Of a stretch of 64,000 bases of DNA, positions 28,128 through 42,258 are shown piece by piece; position 1 is the stretch's first letter, and every line of letters starts with the position of its first letter. The stretch spans positions 2,232,001 to 2,296,000 of the forward strand of contig CP042279.1 in NCBI GenBank assembly GCA_007858575.1, in the 5' to 3' direction. Source of the DNA: Streptomyces sp. WAC08241 (GTDB taxonomy: Bacteria > Actinomycetota > Actinomycetes > Streptomycetales > Streptomycetaceae). The position numbers were made by a program, and so were the translations under genes. The notes under the pieces were generated by a model. That model saw only the letters and a program-made list of their open reading frames with translations. It had not been told where the DNA came from and searched no databases.

Positions 28128-29247
28128 ATGTCGTCGCGCACGCCGACACCGACACCGATGCCGGTGTCGAGACCGATGTCGATGCCCGTACCGACGCTCG
28201 TCGCGCCGGTCCCGGATCCCGGGCTCCCCGGCCGTACCCGCTTCAGCACCGACGGGGTGCGTCCGCGCGGCGCCGGGCGTACTGGCGGGAGGCGTTGGCG
28301 ACGACGTTCGGCTCCGTGGACATGACCGTGCCGGACGAGGTCCGGTTCGGCACGATCCGGACGGCACCGCTGGGGCGCGCGCAGGCCGTCACGGTGGAGG
28401 GCGGGCCCCAGACGGCGCGCCGCACGCGGAGCCTCATCGCGAGCAGCGACAACGAGGACTTCGTGGTCGTGAAGCTGCTGCACCGGGGCGGCGCCCGGGT
28501 CGAGCAGGACGCCCGGGACAACGCGGTGCGCCCCGGGCAGCTCTTCGTGTACGACATGGCGCGCCCCGTCCGGCTCACCCTCCCCGAGCCCTTCGAGACG
28601 AAGTCCCTGGTGCTGCCGCGGGCCGTGCTCGGCCTCGACGAGTCGGACCTGTCCCGGATCACGGCCTCGCCGCTCGGGCCCGAGACGCCGGTCGGCGGAC
28701 TCCTCGCGCCCTTCCTGTCGCGGCTCGTGGACGCCGCCGAGGTCTGTCCGGAGCCCGCCGGCGAACTGGTCGCCCGCAACGTGGTGGACCTCCTGACCGT
28801 CCTCGCCGACGAGCGGCGGGGCGTGGACGCCCAGGACTCGCCCAGCGGCGCCTGGTGCTGAGGGCGCGGATACGCGCCCACATCGACACCCATCTGGCCG
28901 ACCCCGACCTGACTCCGGCGACCGTGGCCCGCGCCCACCACATCTCCGTGCGCTACCTGCACAAGCTCTTCGAGGGCGAGGGGGACGGCGTCACCGTCGG
29001 CCGCTGGATCCAGCGGCGCCGCCTGGAGGAGTGCCGGCGGATGCTGGCCCGCCGGGACGGGGCCGGCATCACCGTCGCCGGCGTCGCCCACCGCTGGGGA
29101 TTCAGCAGCCCCTCGCACTTCGGCCGGGTGTTCCGCGCGGCGTACGGCGTGTCCCCGGCCGACTGGCGGGAGTCCGCCGCACCGGCGCGAACGGCCCGGG
29201 CCCCTCGGACGGAGGAGGCGCGGGAGCCGCGCCGTCCGGCCGCATGA
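28128..29247 (+). CDS. AraC family transcriptional regulator
   Basis: About 370 residues. The N-terminal half is an AraC-binding-like domain of the type with EALATTFGSVDMTVPDEVRF, FVVVKLLHRGGARVEQDARD and GQLFVYDMARPVRLTLPEPF. The C-terminal DNA-binding domain has two helix-turn-helix units: ARAHHISVRYLHKLFEGEGD and VAHRWGFSSPSHFGRVFRAA, ending YGVSPADWR. ATG at 28128 follows GGAGG; the first 30 codons are a repetitive Pro/Thr/Met/Val stretch (MSSRTPTPTPMPVSRPMSMP). Frame breaks near 28270 and 28850. It stands upstream of, and in the same direction as, the LAL regulator gene; its own target is not evident. Confidence 0.85.
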
Positions 29248-29383
29248 CCGACCCGTGACTCCTTGTCGGATGTGCCCGGATGTGCGTTGAGCTGCGGTTC
29301 TTGCCATAGTGACCCCTGGGAACGCTCCGACGCCGGTGACGGCGGCCTCGGACGGTCCGTGTGCGTACCAGGGGAGGGGCGAG

Positions 29384-32300
29384 GTGGCGGGGTCGGGCGG
29401 ACCGCTGTCCCGGCGCGGTCTGCGCGGCCGGGAGGGCGAGCTCGCGAAGCTGCGCGCCCTCGTCTCCTCCGTCGCCCACGACGGCAGCGGTCGCCTCGCC
29501 TTCCTGCGCGGCGAGGCGGGCATCGGGAAGAGCACGCTGCTCGCGGAGACGGTCGCCCTGGCCGAGGAGGCCGGGTACTCCACCGGCGTCGGCAGGGCCG
29601 ACGAGCTGCACCACCTCGTGCCGCTGTCCTCCCTGGCGGGCTGTCTCCGGGCCGGTGACCGGCCGCTGCTGTCCGGCGACGCCTTCGCCGACCTCGCCCG
29701 CCACCACGACCAGCGGATCCGGCTCGTGGAGCGGCTCGCCGAGGCGATCGAGACGAGGGCGGGCGGGGCCCCGTGCTGATCGCCCTCGACGACGTGCAGT
29801 GGGCCGATCCGTTGAGCCGGTTCGCCCTGCGGCAGTTGCCCGGCCGGCTGCGGACCTCTCCGGTCCTGTGGCTGCTGACCGGGCGGACGGGGCCCGCGGG
29901 CGCGGGCGAGGAGGTGCTCGCCACCGCGCGGGACCGACTGCCGGTGACGTCGCTCCCCTGGGGCCGCTGTCCACCGCGGCCATCGGCCAGCTCGCCGGGG
30001 ACGCGCTCGGCCCCGGCGTCGACGAACGGACCCGGGACCTCCTGGACGACGCCGCGGGGAACCCTTCCTCGCGGTGGAGCTGCTGCGCGGGTTGCGGGCG
30101 GCGGGGAGCGGGGCGAAGCCGTCGGCCCGGCCGGTGGTGACGGTGGCGGTGGCGGTGGCGGTGGCGGTGGCGGTGGCGGTGGCGGTGGCGGTGGCCAAGT
30201 CTTCGACCGGGCCGCGGGGCACGGGGCCAGACCGGCGAGCGGCTCGCGGAGAGCGGGGGCGAAACCGGCGACCGGGCCGCAGAACGCGGGAACCGAGCCG
30301 GCGAGCGGCTCGCGGAGAGCGGGGGCGAAACCGGCGAACGGCCCGGGGAGCGTGCCGTCGAGCGAACCGGCGGCCAGGACGCCGTCCGGTCCCGCGTCGC
30401 CCCCGTGCCGCCCGGCCTCGTGGCCGGGGTGCGCGGCAGGCTCGGCTCCCTGGCCCCGGACACCCTGCGCTTCCTGCGGGTGGGCGCCGTGCTGGGGCGC
30501 CGCTTCGCCTTCGACGACGCGGCCGCGCTCTGCGCCCTCCCCCGGCCGCGCTGATCGCGGTGCTCGACGAGGCCGTGCGGTCCGGGCTGCTCGACGACGA
30601 CGGCGCGCTGCTGACCTTCCGGCACGACCTGCTGCGGCAGGCGGTGTACGCCGACGTCCCGCCGTCGGCGCGCAACGCGCTGCACCGGGCCGCCGCCCAC
30701 CGGCTCGTCGCCTCCGGGCACCGGCCGATCGACGCGGTGTCGCACGTCCTGCGCGGCGCGCGGCCCGGCGACGAGGAGGCCGTCGTCCTCCTGCGCCGGG
30801 CGGCCGACGACGTCCTGTCGGTGACGCCGGGGCTCGCGGCCGACCTCATGGTGCGGGCCCTGGAGCTCGTACGGCCGTCGGACGCGGCGCGGTTCGACGT
30901 GGGCGAGCAGGCCGTCGTCTGCCTCACCCGGGCGGGGCGGAACCGGGAGGCCCTGGCGACCTGTGACCGGCTCCTCGCCGAGCAGCCGCCGCTGGCGGTG
31001 TTCGGGCGCCTGCAGGCCGCCCTCGGCGGGGCGTTGTGGAACCTGGACCTGGCCGAGGAGCTGTGCCGCCGGGCCGAGGCCGCCCTGGCCGTCGGCGGGA
31101 CGCCGTCCGCGGTGAGCGCCCGGCTGTCGGCGCTGCGCGCGCTCGCCCTGTCGCGGAGCCGGGACCTGGACGCGGCCCGGTCCGCGGGCGAGGACGCGCT
31201 GGCGGCGGCGGTCGCGACGGGAGACCGCTCGGCCCACGTCCAGGCGCTGTCCGCGCTCGGCGAGATCGCGCTCAACGCGGGCGACGGGGCCGCCGCCTCG
31301 GAGCGCTTCACCGCGCTCAGCGCCGTCGACCGGGCCTTCCGGCCCGAGGAGGCCGTCGCCCACCAGCACATGGACCGGTTCGACCGGGCCGGGGAACTCC
31401 TGGAGCGGGCCGCCGGGGACGGGGACTCGCACCGCCAGGCCATGCTCCTGTGGGCGCAGGCCCAGCAGCACCTGGGCCTCGGGCGGCTCGACGACGCGGA
31501 GGCGCACCTCGTGACGATGGAGCGCCTGGAGGACGACCTGCGGGCGCCGGTCCAACAGGTGAACTCCCGGGTGATACGGGCCGGGATCGCGCTGCTGCGC
31601 GGCGACCGCGCGGGCGCCGGAAGGCATCTGACGGAGGCGCGGGAGCGGATGGCGGTGAAGCCGAACCCCGGGAACCGGGCCGCCGTGTGCTTCCTCGAAT
31701 CCGTCGTCGCCGCCCACGACGGGGACGTCCGGGACGCCGTGGAGGCGCTCCACCGGCTCGGGCTGATCGGCCCGTTCATGCGCTGGCGGCTGCTGCGCAC
31801 CCGGGTCGGCACCGCGGTCGGCATCGCCCTGCGGGCCGGGGACCGCGGGCTGGCGGACGACCTGGCCGGGCAGGCGGCCGCGCACGCCGCGCGCAATCCG
31901 GGGGTGCCGACGGCGGCGGGCGTGGCGGCGCTGGCCGCCGGGCTCGCCGCCGGCGACCTCGCCCTCCTCGACCGGTCCGTCTCCCTGCTCGCGGCCGGCC
32001 CCCGCCCGCTGGTCCTGGCGTCCGCCCGGACCGGACTCGGGCGGGCGCTGCTGGCGGCCGGGCGGGCGGCGGAGGCCCCGGCGGCCCTGTCGGCCGCCCA
32101 GGAGGCCTTCGCCGCCTCGGGCGCGTTCGCGGCCGCGGCCGACGTGCGGCTCCTCCTGGACGGCGCCGGGGCGGGCGGCACGCGAGGCGCCGGTGCGGGT
32201 GCGGGCGCCGGTGCCGGGCGCCCCTCCCCGTACGCGCACGGCCCGTCCAGGGCTGGGAGGCGCTCACCGCCTCGGAGCGGAAGGTGGCCCGGCTGATCGC

Positions 32301-32479
32301 CGCGGGGCACACCAACCGGTCGGCCGCCGATGCCCTCGTCGTCTCCCCCGCACACCGTCAACACCCACCTCACGGCCGTCTTCCGCAAGCTGTCCGTCAC
32401 GTCGCGCGTGCAACTGACCCGCGTGGTCCTGGCCAGGGGCGACGCGGAGCGGGAGGCCCCGGCGGGCCGTCTACGCTGA
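29384..32479 (+). CDS. LAL-type LuxR family ATP-binding regulator
   Basis: A large transcription activator of about 1030 residues. GTG at 29384 follows GGGGAGGGGCGAG. An AAA/NACHT-type domain comes first, with Walker A LRGEAGIGKSTLLAETV and Walker B LIALDDVQWADPL. After a long linker comes a region with LRFLRVGAVLGRRFAFDDAA and TFRHDLLRQAVYADVPPSAR, then tetratricopeptide-like helices, and finally a LuxR helix-turn-helix, EALTASERKVARLIAAGHTN and HLTAVFRKLSVTSRVQLTRV. Frame breaks near 29770, 29960, 30062, the linker, 30540, 32235 and 32350. The linker at about 30.12-30.40 kb holds nine GGTGGC copies and a duplicated 40-mer. A sugar ABC importer follows directly, so it may control sugar uptake. 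Confidence 0.85.
30142..30195. repeat. Nine tandem copies of GGTGGC in the LAL linker
   Basis: An uninterrupted 54-base microsatellite inside the LAL gene. In the frame read by neighbouring codons after one upstream correction, it encodes 18 glycines (a preceding GGDG); in another frame it gives Val-Ala repeats. Unit length of six keeps the frame if copy number changes. Confidence 0.9.
30232..30337. repeat. Identical 40-bp direct repeats in the LAL linker
   Basis: Two identical 40-base copies, 30232-30271 and 30298-30337, start 66 bases apart, a multiple of three. In the frame that joins the following domain they encode GERLAESGGETG twice, a hydrophilic spacer. This is a recent in-frame duplication. 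Confidence 0.9.
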
Positions 32480-32543
32480 CCTGGCACGTCGTCGAGCGCA
32501 GCGGCATCCGCAGGAGCAGCGCACCCGCAGGAAGGGCACCACC

Positions 32544-33804
32544 GTGAAAGCACCAGCAGGGCCGGCGAAGCGACCCCCGCCGTCCTCGCGGCGGCCGTCG
32601 CCCTGGTCCTGGCCGCCACCGCGTGCGGCGCCGGCGCCGGCCCGGAGGCTCCGGCCGACGGCCGTACGGAACGGGTGACGTCCCTCACCGCGCTCGACTA
32701 CTACACGGACACCACCGAGCACGCCCACTGGGGCGAACTGCTCACCCGCTGCGGCGAGAAGGCCGGGGTGACCGTCGAGCACCGCAGCGTCCCCGCGCCC
32801 TCGCTCGTGCCCACGGCCCTGCGGCAGGCCTCCGCCGGGACCCTGCCCGACCTGCTGATGCTCGACAACCCCGACCTCCAGCAGTTCGCCCGGTCCGGCG
32901 TGCTCGCCCCGCTGCGCGCGTACGGCGTCCGCACCGACGGCTTCGGCGCGGGCATCCTGTCGGCCGGCACGTACCGGGGCGAGGTGTACGGCCTGGCCCC
33001 CACCGTCAACACCCTGGCGCTCTTCTACGACAAGCGCGCGCTCGCCGAGGCCGGCGTGCCGGTCCCCCGCACCTGGGACGAGCTGCGGAAGGCGGCCCGG
33101 GCGACCACCCGCCCCGGCCGGTACGGCCTGGCGGTCGACGCCGACGCGTCCTTCGAGGCCACCTTCCAGTTCCTGCCCTTCCTGTGGTCCAACGGCGGCG
33201 ACGAGCGCCGCCTGGACGATCCGCGGGCCGTCGAGGCCCTCGGCCTGTGGACCGGTCTCGTGCGCGACGGGTCCGTGTCCCGGTCCGTGCTCACCTGGAA
33301 CCAGGCGGACGTCCACGAGCAGTTCCTCGGCGGCCGGGCGGCCATGATGGTCAACGGCCCCTGGCGGATCTCCGCGCTCGACGCGGCGGAGGACCTGGAC
33401 TGGGGGTCGTCCCGCTGCCCGTGCCCCGGGCCGGCGACGCCCTGGTCACGCCCCTGGGCGGCGAGGTGTGGACCGTACCGCGCAACGACTCCGAGGCCCG
33501 CCGGCGGAAGGCGGCCGAGGTCCTCGCCTGTCTGAACGAGCCCGCGAGCATGCTGGCCCTGGCCGACCGGCACCACACGGTCCCGTCGCGCCCCGACGTG
33601 GCCGGCCGGTACGCCGCGCGGGTCCCGTCGATGGCCGCCTTCGTCCGGAGCGTCGAGGGCGCCCGGGCCCGCACCCGCGCGCTCGGCCCCGCCTGGCCGC
33701 GGACGGCCACTGCGATCCACACCGCCGTGCAGGAGGCGGTGTCGGGACAGCGGACGCCCGAGGAGGCACTGCGCCGTGCGCAGCGCACGGCGACGGGCTC
33801 CTGA
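32544..33804 (+). CDS. Sugar ABC transporter solute-binding lipoprotein
   Basis: An extracellular carbohydrate-binding protein of about 420 residues. The GTG start follows AGGAAGGG. After one early frame break (near 32580) the signal peptide VALVLAATACGAG gives a lipobox cysteine. The mature protein has TSLTALDYYTDTTEHAHWGE, LPDLLMLDNPDLQQFA, EVYGLAPTVNTLALFYDKRA and FLGGRAAMMVNGPWRIS, all typical of family 1 binding proteins. A second break lies near 33405. It is the first gene of a binding protein-permease-permease operon without an ATPase gene and follows the LAL gene by 64 bases. Confidence 0.85.
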
Positions 33805-34854
33805 GCGCGGGGCGCGGTCCGGCGCGGCGGCCCGTACGCGGCCCGGTCCGGCGCCCCGTACGCGATTCGGCGCGGCGGCCCGGGCGCGCCGGCGGGACGC
33901 GGCGGTCCGCGCCGCGTTCCTCGCGCCGGCCGCCGCGTACCTGCTGCTGTTCCTGGCCGGCCCCTCGTCGACAACGTGACGACGAGCCTGCGGAGCTTCA
34001 CGGCCGACTCCTTCCTCACCGGCGGGGCGCCGTTCACGGGTGCGGAGAACCACCTCCTCCTGCTGCGGTCGGAGGAGTTCCGGCGGGCCCTCTCCACCAC
34101 GGCCCTGTACACCGCCGGTTCCCTGGCCGCCCAGTTCGTCCTCGGCCTGGGCCTCGCCCTGTTCTTCCACCGTCGCTTCCCGCTCGCCCGGCCGGTCCGC
34201 GCGCTGATGCTGCTGCCGTGGCTGATGCCGCTGGTGGTGACCGGGACGGTGTGGCGGTGGATGCTGGAGACGGACGGCGGCGTGGTGAACGGGGTGCTGC
34301 GCGCCCTGCACCTCGTCCGCACCGGCGTCCCCTGGCTCACCGGCACCGACGAGGCCCTCCTGTCCGCGGTCCTCGTCAACACCTGGGTGGGCGTCCCCTT
34401 CGCCACGGCCCTCCTGTACGGCGGCCTCCAGGGGATACCGCGCCAGGTCCACGAGGCGGCGCTCCTGGACGGAGCGGGACCCGTGCGCCTCTTCCGGTAC
34501 GTCACCTGGCCCCTGCTGCGGCCCACCGCGGGCGTCGTCCTCGTCCTCGGCGCCGTCTACACGCTCCGGTCGCCGGACGTGGTGCTCGTCCTGACCGGCG
34601 GCGGGCCCGCCGGCGCCACGCGGACGCTGGCCGCCCTGGCGTACGAGCAGTCCTTCCAGGAGCTCGACTTCGGGCGCGCCGCCGCCACGGGGAACGTGCT
34701 CGTGCTGGTCTCCCTCGTCCTCGCCCTGCTCCACCTGCGCGCCGGCCGGCGCGCCCGGACCCCTGAGACGGAGGAGAACCGTTGTTCCCCGTACGGCCAC
34801 GACGGCGGCGGGGCCGGGCGACCACCCTCGTCGCGGTCGTCCTGCTCGCGCTGA
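33776..34854 (+). CDS. Sugar ABC transporter permease (MalF-type)
   Basis: An inner-membrane permease with six predicted helices. The N-terminus is Arg/Ala-rich (VRSARRRAPERGARSG), followed by AAFLAPAAAYLLLFLAGP. Conserved blocks are ALMLLPWLMPLVVTGTVWRW, VLVNTWVGVPFATALLYGGL and the EAA loop QVHEAALLDGAGPVRLFRYV, which contacts the ATPase. The frame breaks near 33965. The GTG start overlaps the end of the binding-protein gene. The written frame ends at 34854, but a one-base correction near 34760 would end it at TGA 34766, just before the next gene, which fits operon structure better. Confidence 0.8.
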
Positions 34855-35644
34855 CGCTGTCACCGGTCCACTGGATGGTGACCGCCTCCCTGCGACCCGC
34901 GGAAGGCCCGTGGCGGGGCGGGTGGTTCCCCGCGGATCCCTCCGCCGCCGGATACGCGGCGGCGCTGCACGAGCAGGGCGGCCGTCTCGTCACCAGTCTG
35001 GTCGTGTCCCTCGGCACGGCGCTCCTCAGCCTGGTCCTTGCCGCTCCGGCGGCCCACGCCCTCGCGCTGCGCCCGGTCCGGGGCGCCGGCGCGTTCCTCT
35101 TCGGCGTGCTGCTGCTCCAGGCGGTGCCCGGCGTCACCGTGGCGAACGCGCTGCACGGCGCCTACGCCGACACCGGGCTCCTCGACTCCCACCTCGGCCT
35201 GGTGCTCGCCGACTCCACCGCCGGCGTCCCGTTCGCGATCCTCGTGCTGAGGTCCGCCGTGCGGGCGATCCCCCGGGAGGTCGTCGAGGCGGCGCTCCTC
35301 GACGGCGCGGGGCGGTGCGCCTGTTCCGTTCCGTGGTGCTGCCGCTCAGCCGGAACGCGCTGATCACCTCCGGCGTCTTCGCCTTCCTCTTCGCCTGGGG
35401 CGACACCCTGTTCGCCCTGACCCTGACCACCTCCGACGCCGTCCGGCCGGTCACCCTGGGCGTCTACGACTACCTCGGCGCCCACAGCACCCGGTGGGAC
35501 GCGACCATGGCCACCGCCGTGCTCGCGTCCCTCCCGGCGGCCGTGCTCCTCGTCGTGGCCCAGCGCCACGTCACCGACGGCGCCGCCCGGAGCGTCCGGT
35601 CGGGGCGGTCCGCCACCCGTGGTTCCGCTTCTCCTCCTCGGTGA
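34782..35644 (+). CDS. Sugar ABC transporter permease (MalG-type)
   Basis: The second permease of the importer, about 287 residues. The TTG start (LFPVRPRRRRGRATTLVAVV) follows GGAGGAG. Membrane blocks include LLALTLSPVHWMVTASLRPA and GVLLLQAVPGVTVANALHGA, then FAILVLRSAVRAIPREVVEA with the EAA loop VVEAALLDGAG, and FAFLFAWGDTLFALTLTTSD. One frame break lies near 35313, inside the EAA loop. The sugar carried cannot be named. The gene ends 19 bases from the convergent YaaH-like gene. Confidence 0.85.
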
Positions 35645-35662
35645 TCCGTGCCCAGGGGTCGT

Positions 35663-36398
35663 TCACAGGGTCCTGCGCACGCCCGCCTGGCGTTCCAGGT
35701 TCCGCAGTTGCACCGCGAGGTCGCCCTCGACGGCCGTGTGGGCGGGACCGCTGCGCCCGATGGGCAGGACCTCCTCGCTGCGCATGTCCTCCAGCATCAG
35801 GGCGAAGGCGGCGTACGTCGCCACGAGCGCGACCAGGAGTCCGAGGGCGCCGGCCGTGTACGTGAGCCATTCGGCTCCGGTGAGTCCGGCCACGCCCGTG
35901 GCCGCCCAGCGCGGCAGGGAGACCACGAGCACGGCCCACAGGGCCCGCTTGGGCCGGGTCACGGCCACCATCAGCGCCCCGAAGCACAGGAACGCCAGGT
36001 TGAACACGCCGAGCACCCGGTGCCCGCCGGCCGCGTCGGTGCCGATCACCAGCGCGTACGCCAGCCAACTGCCGGCGAAGGTGCCCATGAGGGTCGCCGC
36101 GATGACGTCCCGGGCGCCGAAGGCCAGCACGCTCACGAGGAGTTGCAGGGCGAAGGCGGGGAGGACGCACAGGGCGACGGCCGTGCGGTCCCCGGCCTCG
36201 AAGACCCCGAGCTGGAGGCAGGCGGTCATCACGGAGGCGATGGCCACCGTGAAGAAGCCCAGGGCATGGGCGAGGCGATGGGGCGGAGGGTGATCCGGGT
36301 CATCGCCCGCAGGTCGGCTCGAAGCGGCGCCCGGGGGCGCCGGGGACGGGATCCGGCTCCGGCTCCGTCCCCGCCTCCGTGTCGGTCTTGGCATTCAT
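35663..36398 (-). CDS. GPR1/FUN34/YaaH-type carrier
   Basis: A six-helix membrane protein of about 244 residues. The segment IASPMPLGFFTVAIASVMTA, after repairing a break near 36270, recalls the NPAPLGLxxF signature of the acetate/succinate carriers of the YaaH family. Other helices are ALCVLPAFALQLLVSVLAFG and LMGTFAGSWLAYALVIGTDA. The N-terminus MNAKTDTEAGTEPEPDPVPG is hydrophilic. A second break lies near 36310. It is the last gene of a long leftward operon, 18 bases after the amidohydrolase, so it may import or export an acid made there. Family assignment is by motif and helix pattern. Confidence 0.6.
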
Positions 36399-36416
36399 AC
36401 GGGTTCCTCGTTCGGT

Positions 36417-38301
36417 TCAGTGGGTGAAGCAGGGGTCCACGAAGGGCTGCGGCGCCCCGGGCGCGGAGCCCCGCGCCGCGCGCCAGCGGCGGTGCGCCTC
36501 GGACTCGGCCACGGCCTGCGCCATCAGCTCGGCCTGGCGCGCGCCGCCCGCCCCGTACCCGCCGAAGCGGGCGACCGGCGACCATTCCGGGGCGATCGGC
36601 GGCAGGGCCTCGTCGAGGCCCTCGTACTCGGCGGTCGCGTACACGACGCGGCCGCCGACGACGGTGAGGACCGACTCGATGTCGGGGATCGCGGCGTCGG
36701 GGACGGTGAAGTAGTCGTCCGAGAGGACCGTGAGGTCTCCGTAGAAGCCCTCCCGCAGCACGCCCTTGACGTCCTCTCGCCGGTGAGCCGCGCCCCGCCC
36801 CGGGTGTAGAGGGCGAGGGCCGTCTCCCGGCCGAGCAGTTCCGGGCCCGGCCGGAGGGGCGTGCCGCCGACGGTGCGTCCGGTCACCAGCCAGTGGAGCG
36901 AGACCCACGGGTTGTACGAGGAGACGCGGGTCGCGTCGGTGCCGGCGGCGACGGTGAGCCCCCGGTCGAGCATGGCCCGCACGGGCGGGGTGCGGCCCGC
37001 CGCCGCGGCGCCGTACCGCGCCAGGAAGGCGCCGCCCTGGAAGGACATGCGGTTCTGCACGGACACGGCGCCGCCGAGGGCGGCGATCCGGTCCAGGCTC
37101 CCGGCCGAGACCGTCTCGGCGTGGTCGAACAGCCAGCGTCCGGTGCCGGGGAAGAGGCCCTCGGCGGCGAGCTTCTCGAAGACGGCCAGGTCGCGGCGGA
37201 TGGTCTCGTCGTACGTGGCGTGCAGCCGGAAGCCCCAGCCGTTCTCCGTCAGGAGCCGGACTGCCTGTTCGAACTCCGTCTCGTACCCCGCCGCGAGTTC
37301 GGGCCGGGGCTCGGAGAAGTTCTCGAAGTCGGCGGCGGCCCAGGTCAGGTTCTCCCCGGCGCCGTTGAGCCGCAGCCACTCGTCGCCGTCCCCGGGCCTC
37401 ACCGTCTCCGTCCAGCGGCGGAGGTCGGCGAGCTCCTGCCCGGCCGTCTGCGGGAACAGGTGGTAGGCGATGCGCAGCGACAGCTCCCCCGAGCGGGCCA
37501 GGTCGACGACGGTGGCGTAGTCGTCGGGGAAGTTCTGAAGCCGCCGGCGGCGTCGACCGCCGAGGTCAGTCCGAAGCGGTTGAGCTCGCGCAGGAAGTGC
37601 CGGGTCGACGTGCGCTTGTCGGCCGCGTCGAGGGCGGGCGCCTTGGCGAGGGTGGAGTAGAGGAGCAGCGCGCCGGGGCGGCGAGGAGCACGCCGTTCGG
37701 CTCGCCGTCCCGGCCGCGGACGATCTGTCCGCCGCGCGGGTCGGGGGTGTCGCGGGTGTATCCGGCGGCGCGGAGGGCAGCCCGGTTCATCAGCGCCGAC
37801 TGGTAGAGGTGCAGGACGAACACGGGGGTGTCGGGGCGGCCGCGTTCAGTTCGGCGACGGTGGGCATCCGGCGCTCGGCGAACTGCTCGGCGGTCCAGCC
37901 GCCGACGACCCGGATCCACTGGCCCTTCGGGGTGCGCCCGGCCTGCTCGCGCAGCATGGCCAGGGCCTGGCGGAGGCTGCGCACGCCGTCCCAGCGCAGT
38001 TCGAGGACGTAGTTCAGGCCGCCCCGGATGACGTGCAGGTGCGAGTCGTTGAGGCCCGGGACCACCCGGCGGCCGAGCGCGTCGACGACCCTGGTGTCCG
38101 GGCCGACGAGCGGGGCGAGTGCGTGGTCGTCGCCCAGGGCGGCCACCCGGCCGTCGCGGATCGCGACGGCGCGGGCGTGCGGGCGGTGCGGGTCGCCGGT
38201 GAACACCTTGGCGTTGCGGACCAGGAGGTCGGCGTGCGCGGCCTCCCGCCGGGGGCGGGCACGAGGCCCGCCACCGGCATGCTCGTCGACGGGCCCGTCA
38301 T
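36417..38301 (-). CDS. YtcJ-type amidohydrolase (second of two)
   Basis: A metal-dependent amidohydrolase-3 family enzyme of about 620 residues. Its start is ATG 38301 (MTGPSTSMPVAG), overlapping the esterase stop (ATGA). It shows LVRNAKVFTGDPHRPHARAV (rebuilt), the metal motif VPGLNDSHLHVIRGGLNYVL, WIRVVGGWTAEQFAERRMPT and a C-terminal VAAGTDATRVSSYNPWVSLH. The final LMAQAVAESEAHRRWRAARG ends at CFTH. Breaks lie near 38260, 37845, 37680, 37540 and 36785. It sits between an esterase and a YaaH-type carrier, as part of a stress/detoxification operon. The substrate is unknown. Confidence 0.8.
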
Positions 38302-39251
38302 GCCAGGGCCTTGCGCAGGGTGGTGACCGCGAGGCCGATGGCCAGCTCCGCCGCGTGCGTCTCGCGGAGCGCGTTCAGCATCACGAAGTCGTGGATCGTG
38401 CCGAGCACGCGCAGGGCGGTGACCGGCACTCCGGCGGCGCGGAGGCGGGCCGCGTACGCCTCGCCCTCGTCGCGCAGGACGTCGGCCTCGGCGGTGATCA
38501 CCAGGGCCGGCGGCAGTCCGGCGAGCTGCTCGGCGGAGGCGCGCAGCGGCGAGGCGGTGATCTGCGCGCGCTCGGCCGGGTCGGTCGTGTACTGGTCCCA
38601 GAACCAGCCCATGGCCTCGCGGCGCAGGAAGTAGCCCTCGGCGAACTCGTCGTACGAGCCGGTGTCGCGGGAGGCGTCGGTGACCGGGTAGAACAGCACC
38701 TGCTGGAGCAGGCGCACGTCGCCGCGCCGCTTGGCCATGAGGGTGAGGGCGGCGGTCATGTTGCCGCCGACGGAGTCGCCGGCGACGGCGATGCGGGTGC
38801 CGTCGAGGTCCTTGTGGTGTCCTTCGCGGGCGACCCACTGGGCGACGGTGTAGTTCTGCTCGACGGCGACCGGGTAGCGGGCCTCGGGCGACAGGTCGTA
38901 CTCGGGGAAGACGACGGCCGCGCCGGCGCCGACGGCGAGTTCGCGGACCAGCCGGTCGTGGGTGTGGGCGTTGCCGAAGACCCAGCCGGCGCCGTGGACG
39001 TAGAGGACGACGGGGAGGGGACCCGTGCTGCCGCGCGGGCGGACGATCCGGGCGCGGACGTCGCCGGTGGGCCCGCCGTGCACGGTCACCCACTCCTCGT
39101 CGACGGCGGGTAGCGGGACGCCCTCGCCGCTCTGGACGTCGTCCACGGCCTTGCGGCCGTCGGCGACGGGGATCTGGTAGAGGTACGGCGGCTGGGCGGT
39201 GGCGTCGGCGAACGCCTGGGCGGCGGGCTCGAGTACGGGCTTGTCGGTCAT
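38298..39251 (-). CDS. HSL-family alpha/beta hydrolase (esterase)
   Basis: An intact 317-residue carboxylesterase. The oxyanion loop is VLYVHGAGWVFGNAHTHDRL (HGAGW in place of HGGG), the nucleophile elbow GDSVGGNM holds the catalytic serine near residue 158, and the acid and base are in ITAEADVLRDEGEAYA and LGTIHDFVMLNAL. No signal peptide is present, so it is cytosolic. It overlaps the amidohydrolase gene by four bases and lies 97 bases after the haloperoxidase-like gene. Family members hydrolyse short- to mid-chain esters; the physiological substrate is not clear. Confidence 0.88.
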   Translation of the reverse strand: MTDKPVLEPAAQAFADATAQPPYLYQIPVADGRKAVDDVQSGEGVPLPAVDEEWVTVHGGPTGDVRARIVRPRGSTGPLPVVLYVHGAGWVFGNAHTHDRLVRELAVGAGAAVVFPEYDLSPEARYPVAVEQNYTVAQWVAREGHHKDLDGTRIAVAGDSVGGNMTAALTLMAKRRGDVRLLQQVLFYPVTDASRDTGSYDEFAEGYFLRREAMGWFWDQYTTDPAERAQITASPLRASAEQLAGLPPALVITAEADVLRDEGEAYAARLRAAGVPVTALRVLGTIHDFVMLNALRETHAAELAIGLAVTTLRKALA

Positions 39252-39348
39252 GGCGGGGTGCTCCTTCGGGACGGGTCGCGGGGTGGGTTGCGGGGTGGGT
39301 TGCGGAGTGGCTTCCGGGGTGGGTGGAAAAGGGGACCTGCGGGTGCGG

Positions 39349-42258
<2,910 letters not shown>

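Noticed and set aside
30142..30337. CRISPR-like array in the LAL gene
   Set aside because: The hexamers have no spacers and the 40-mers occur only twice; both lie inside a coding region.
28243..32688. Open frame of 1481 codons on the minus strand
   Set aside because: It is the antisense shadow of the AraC and LAL genes, a usual effect of third-position G/C. It is Ser/Arg-rich with no domain.
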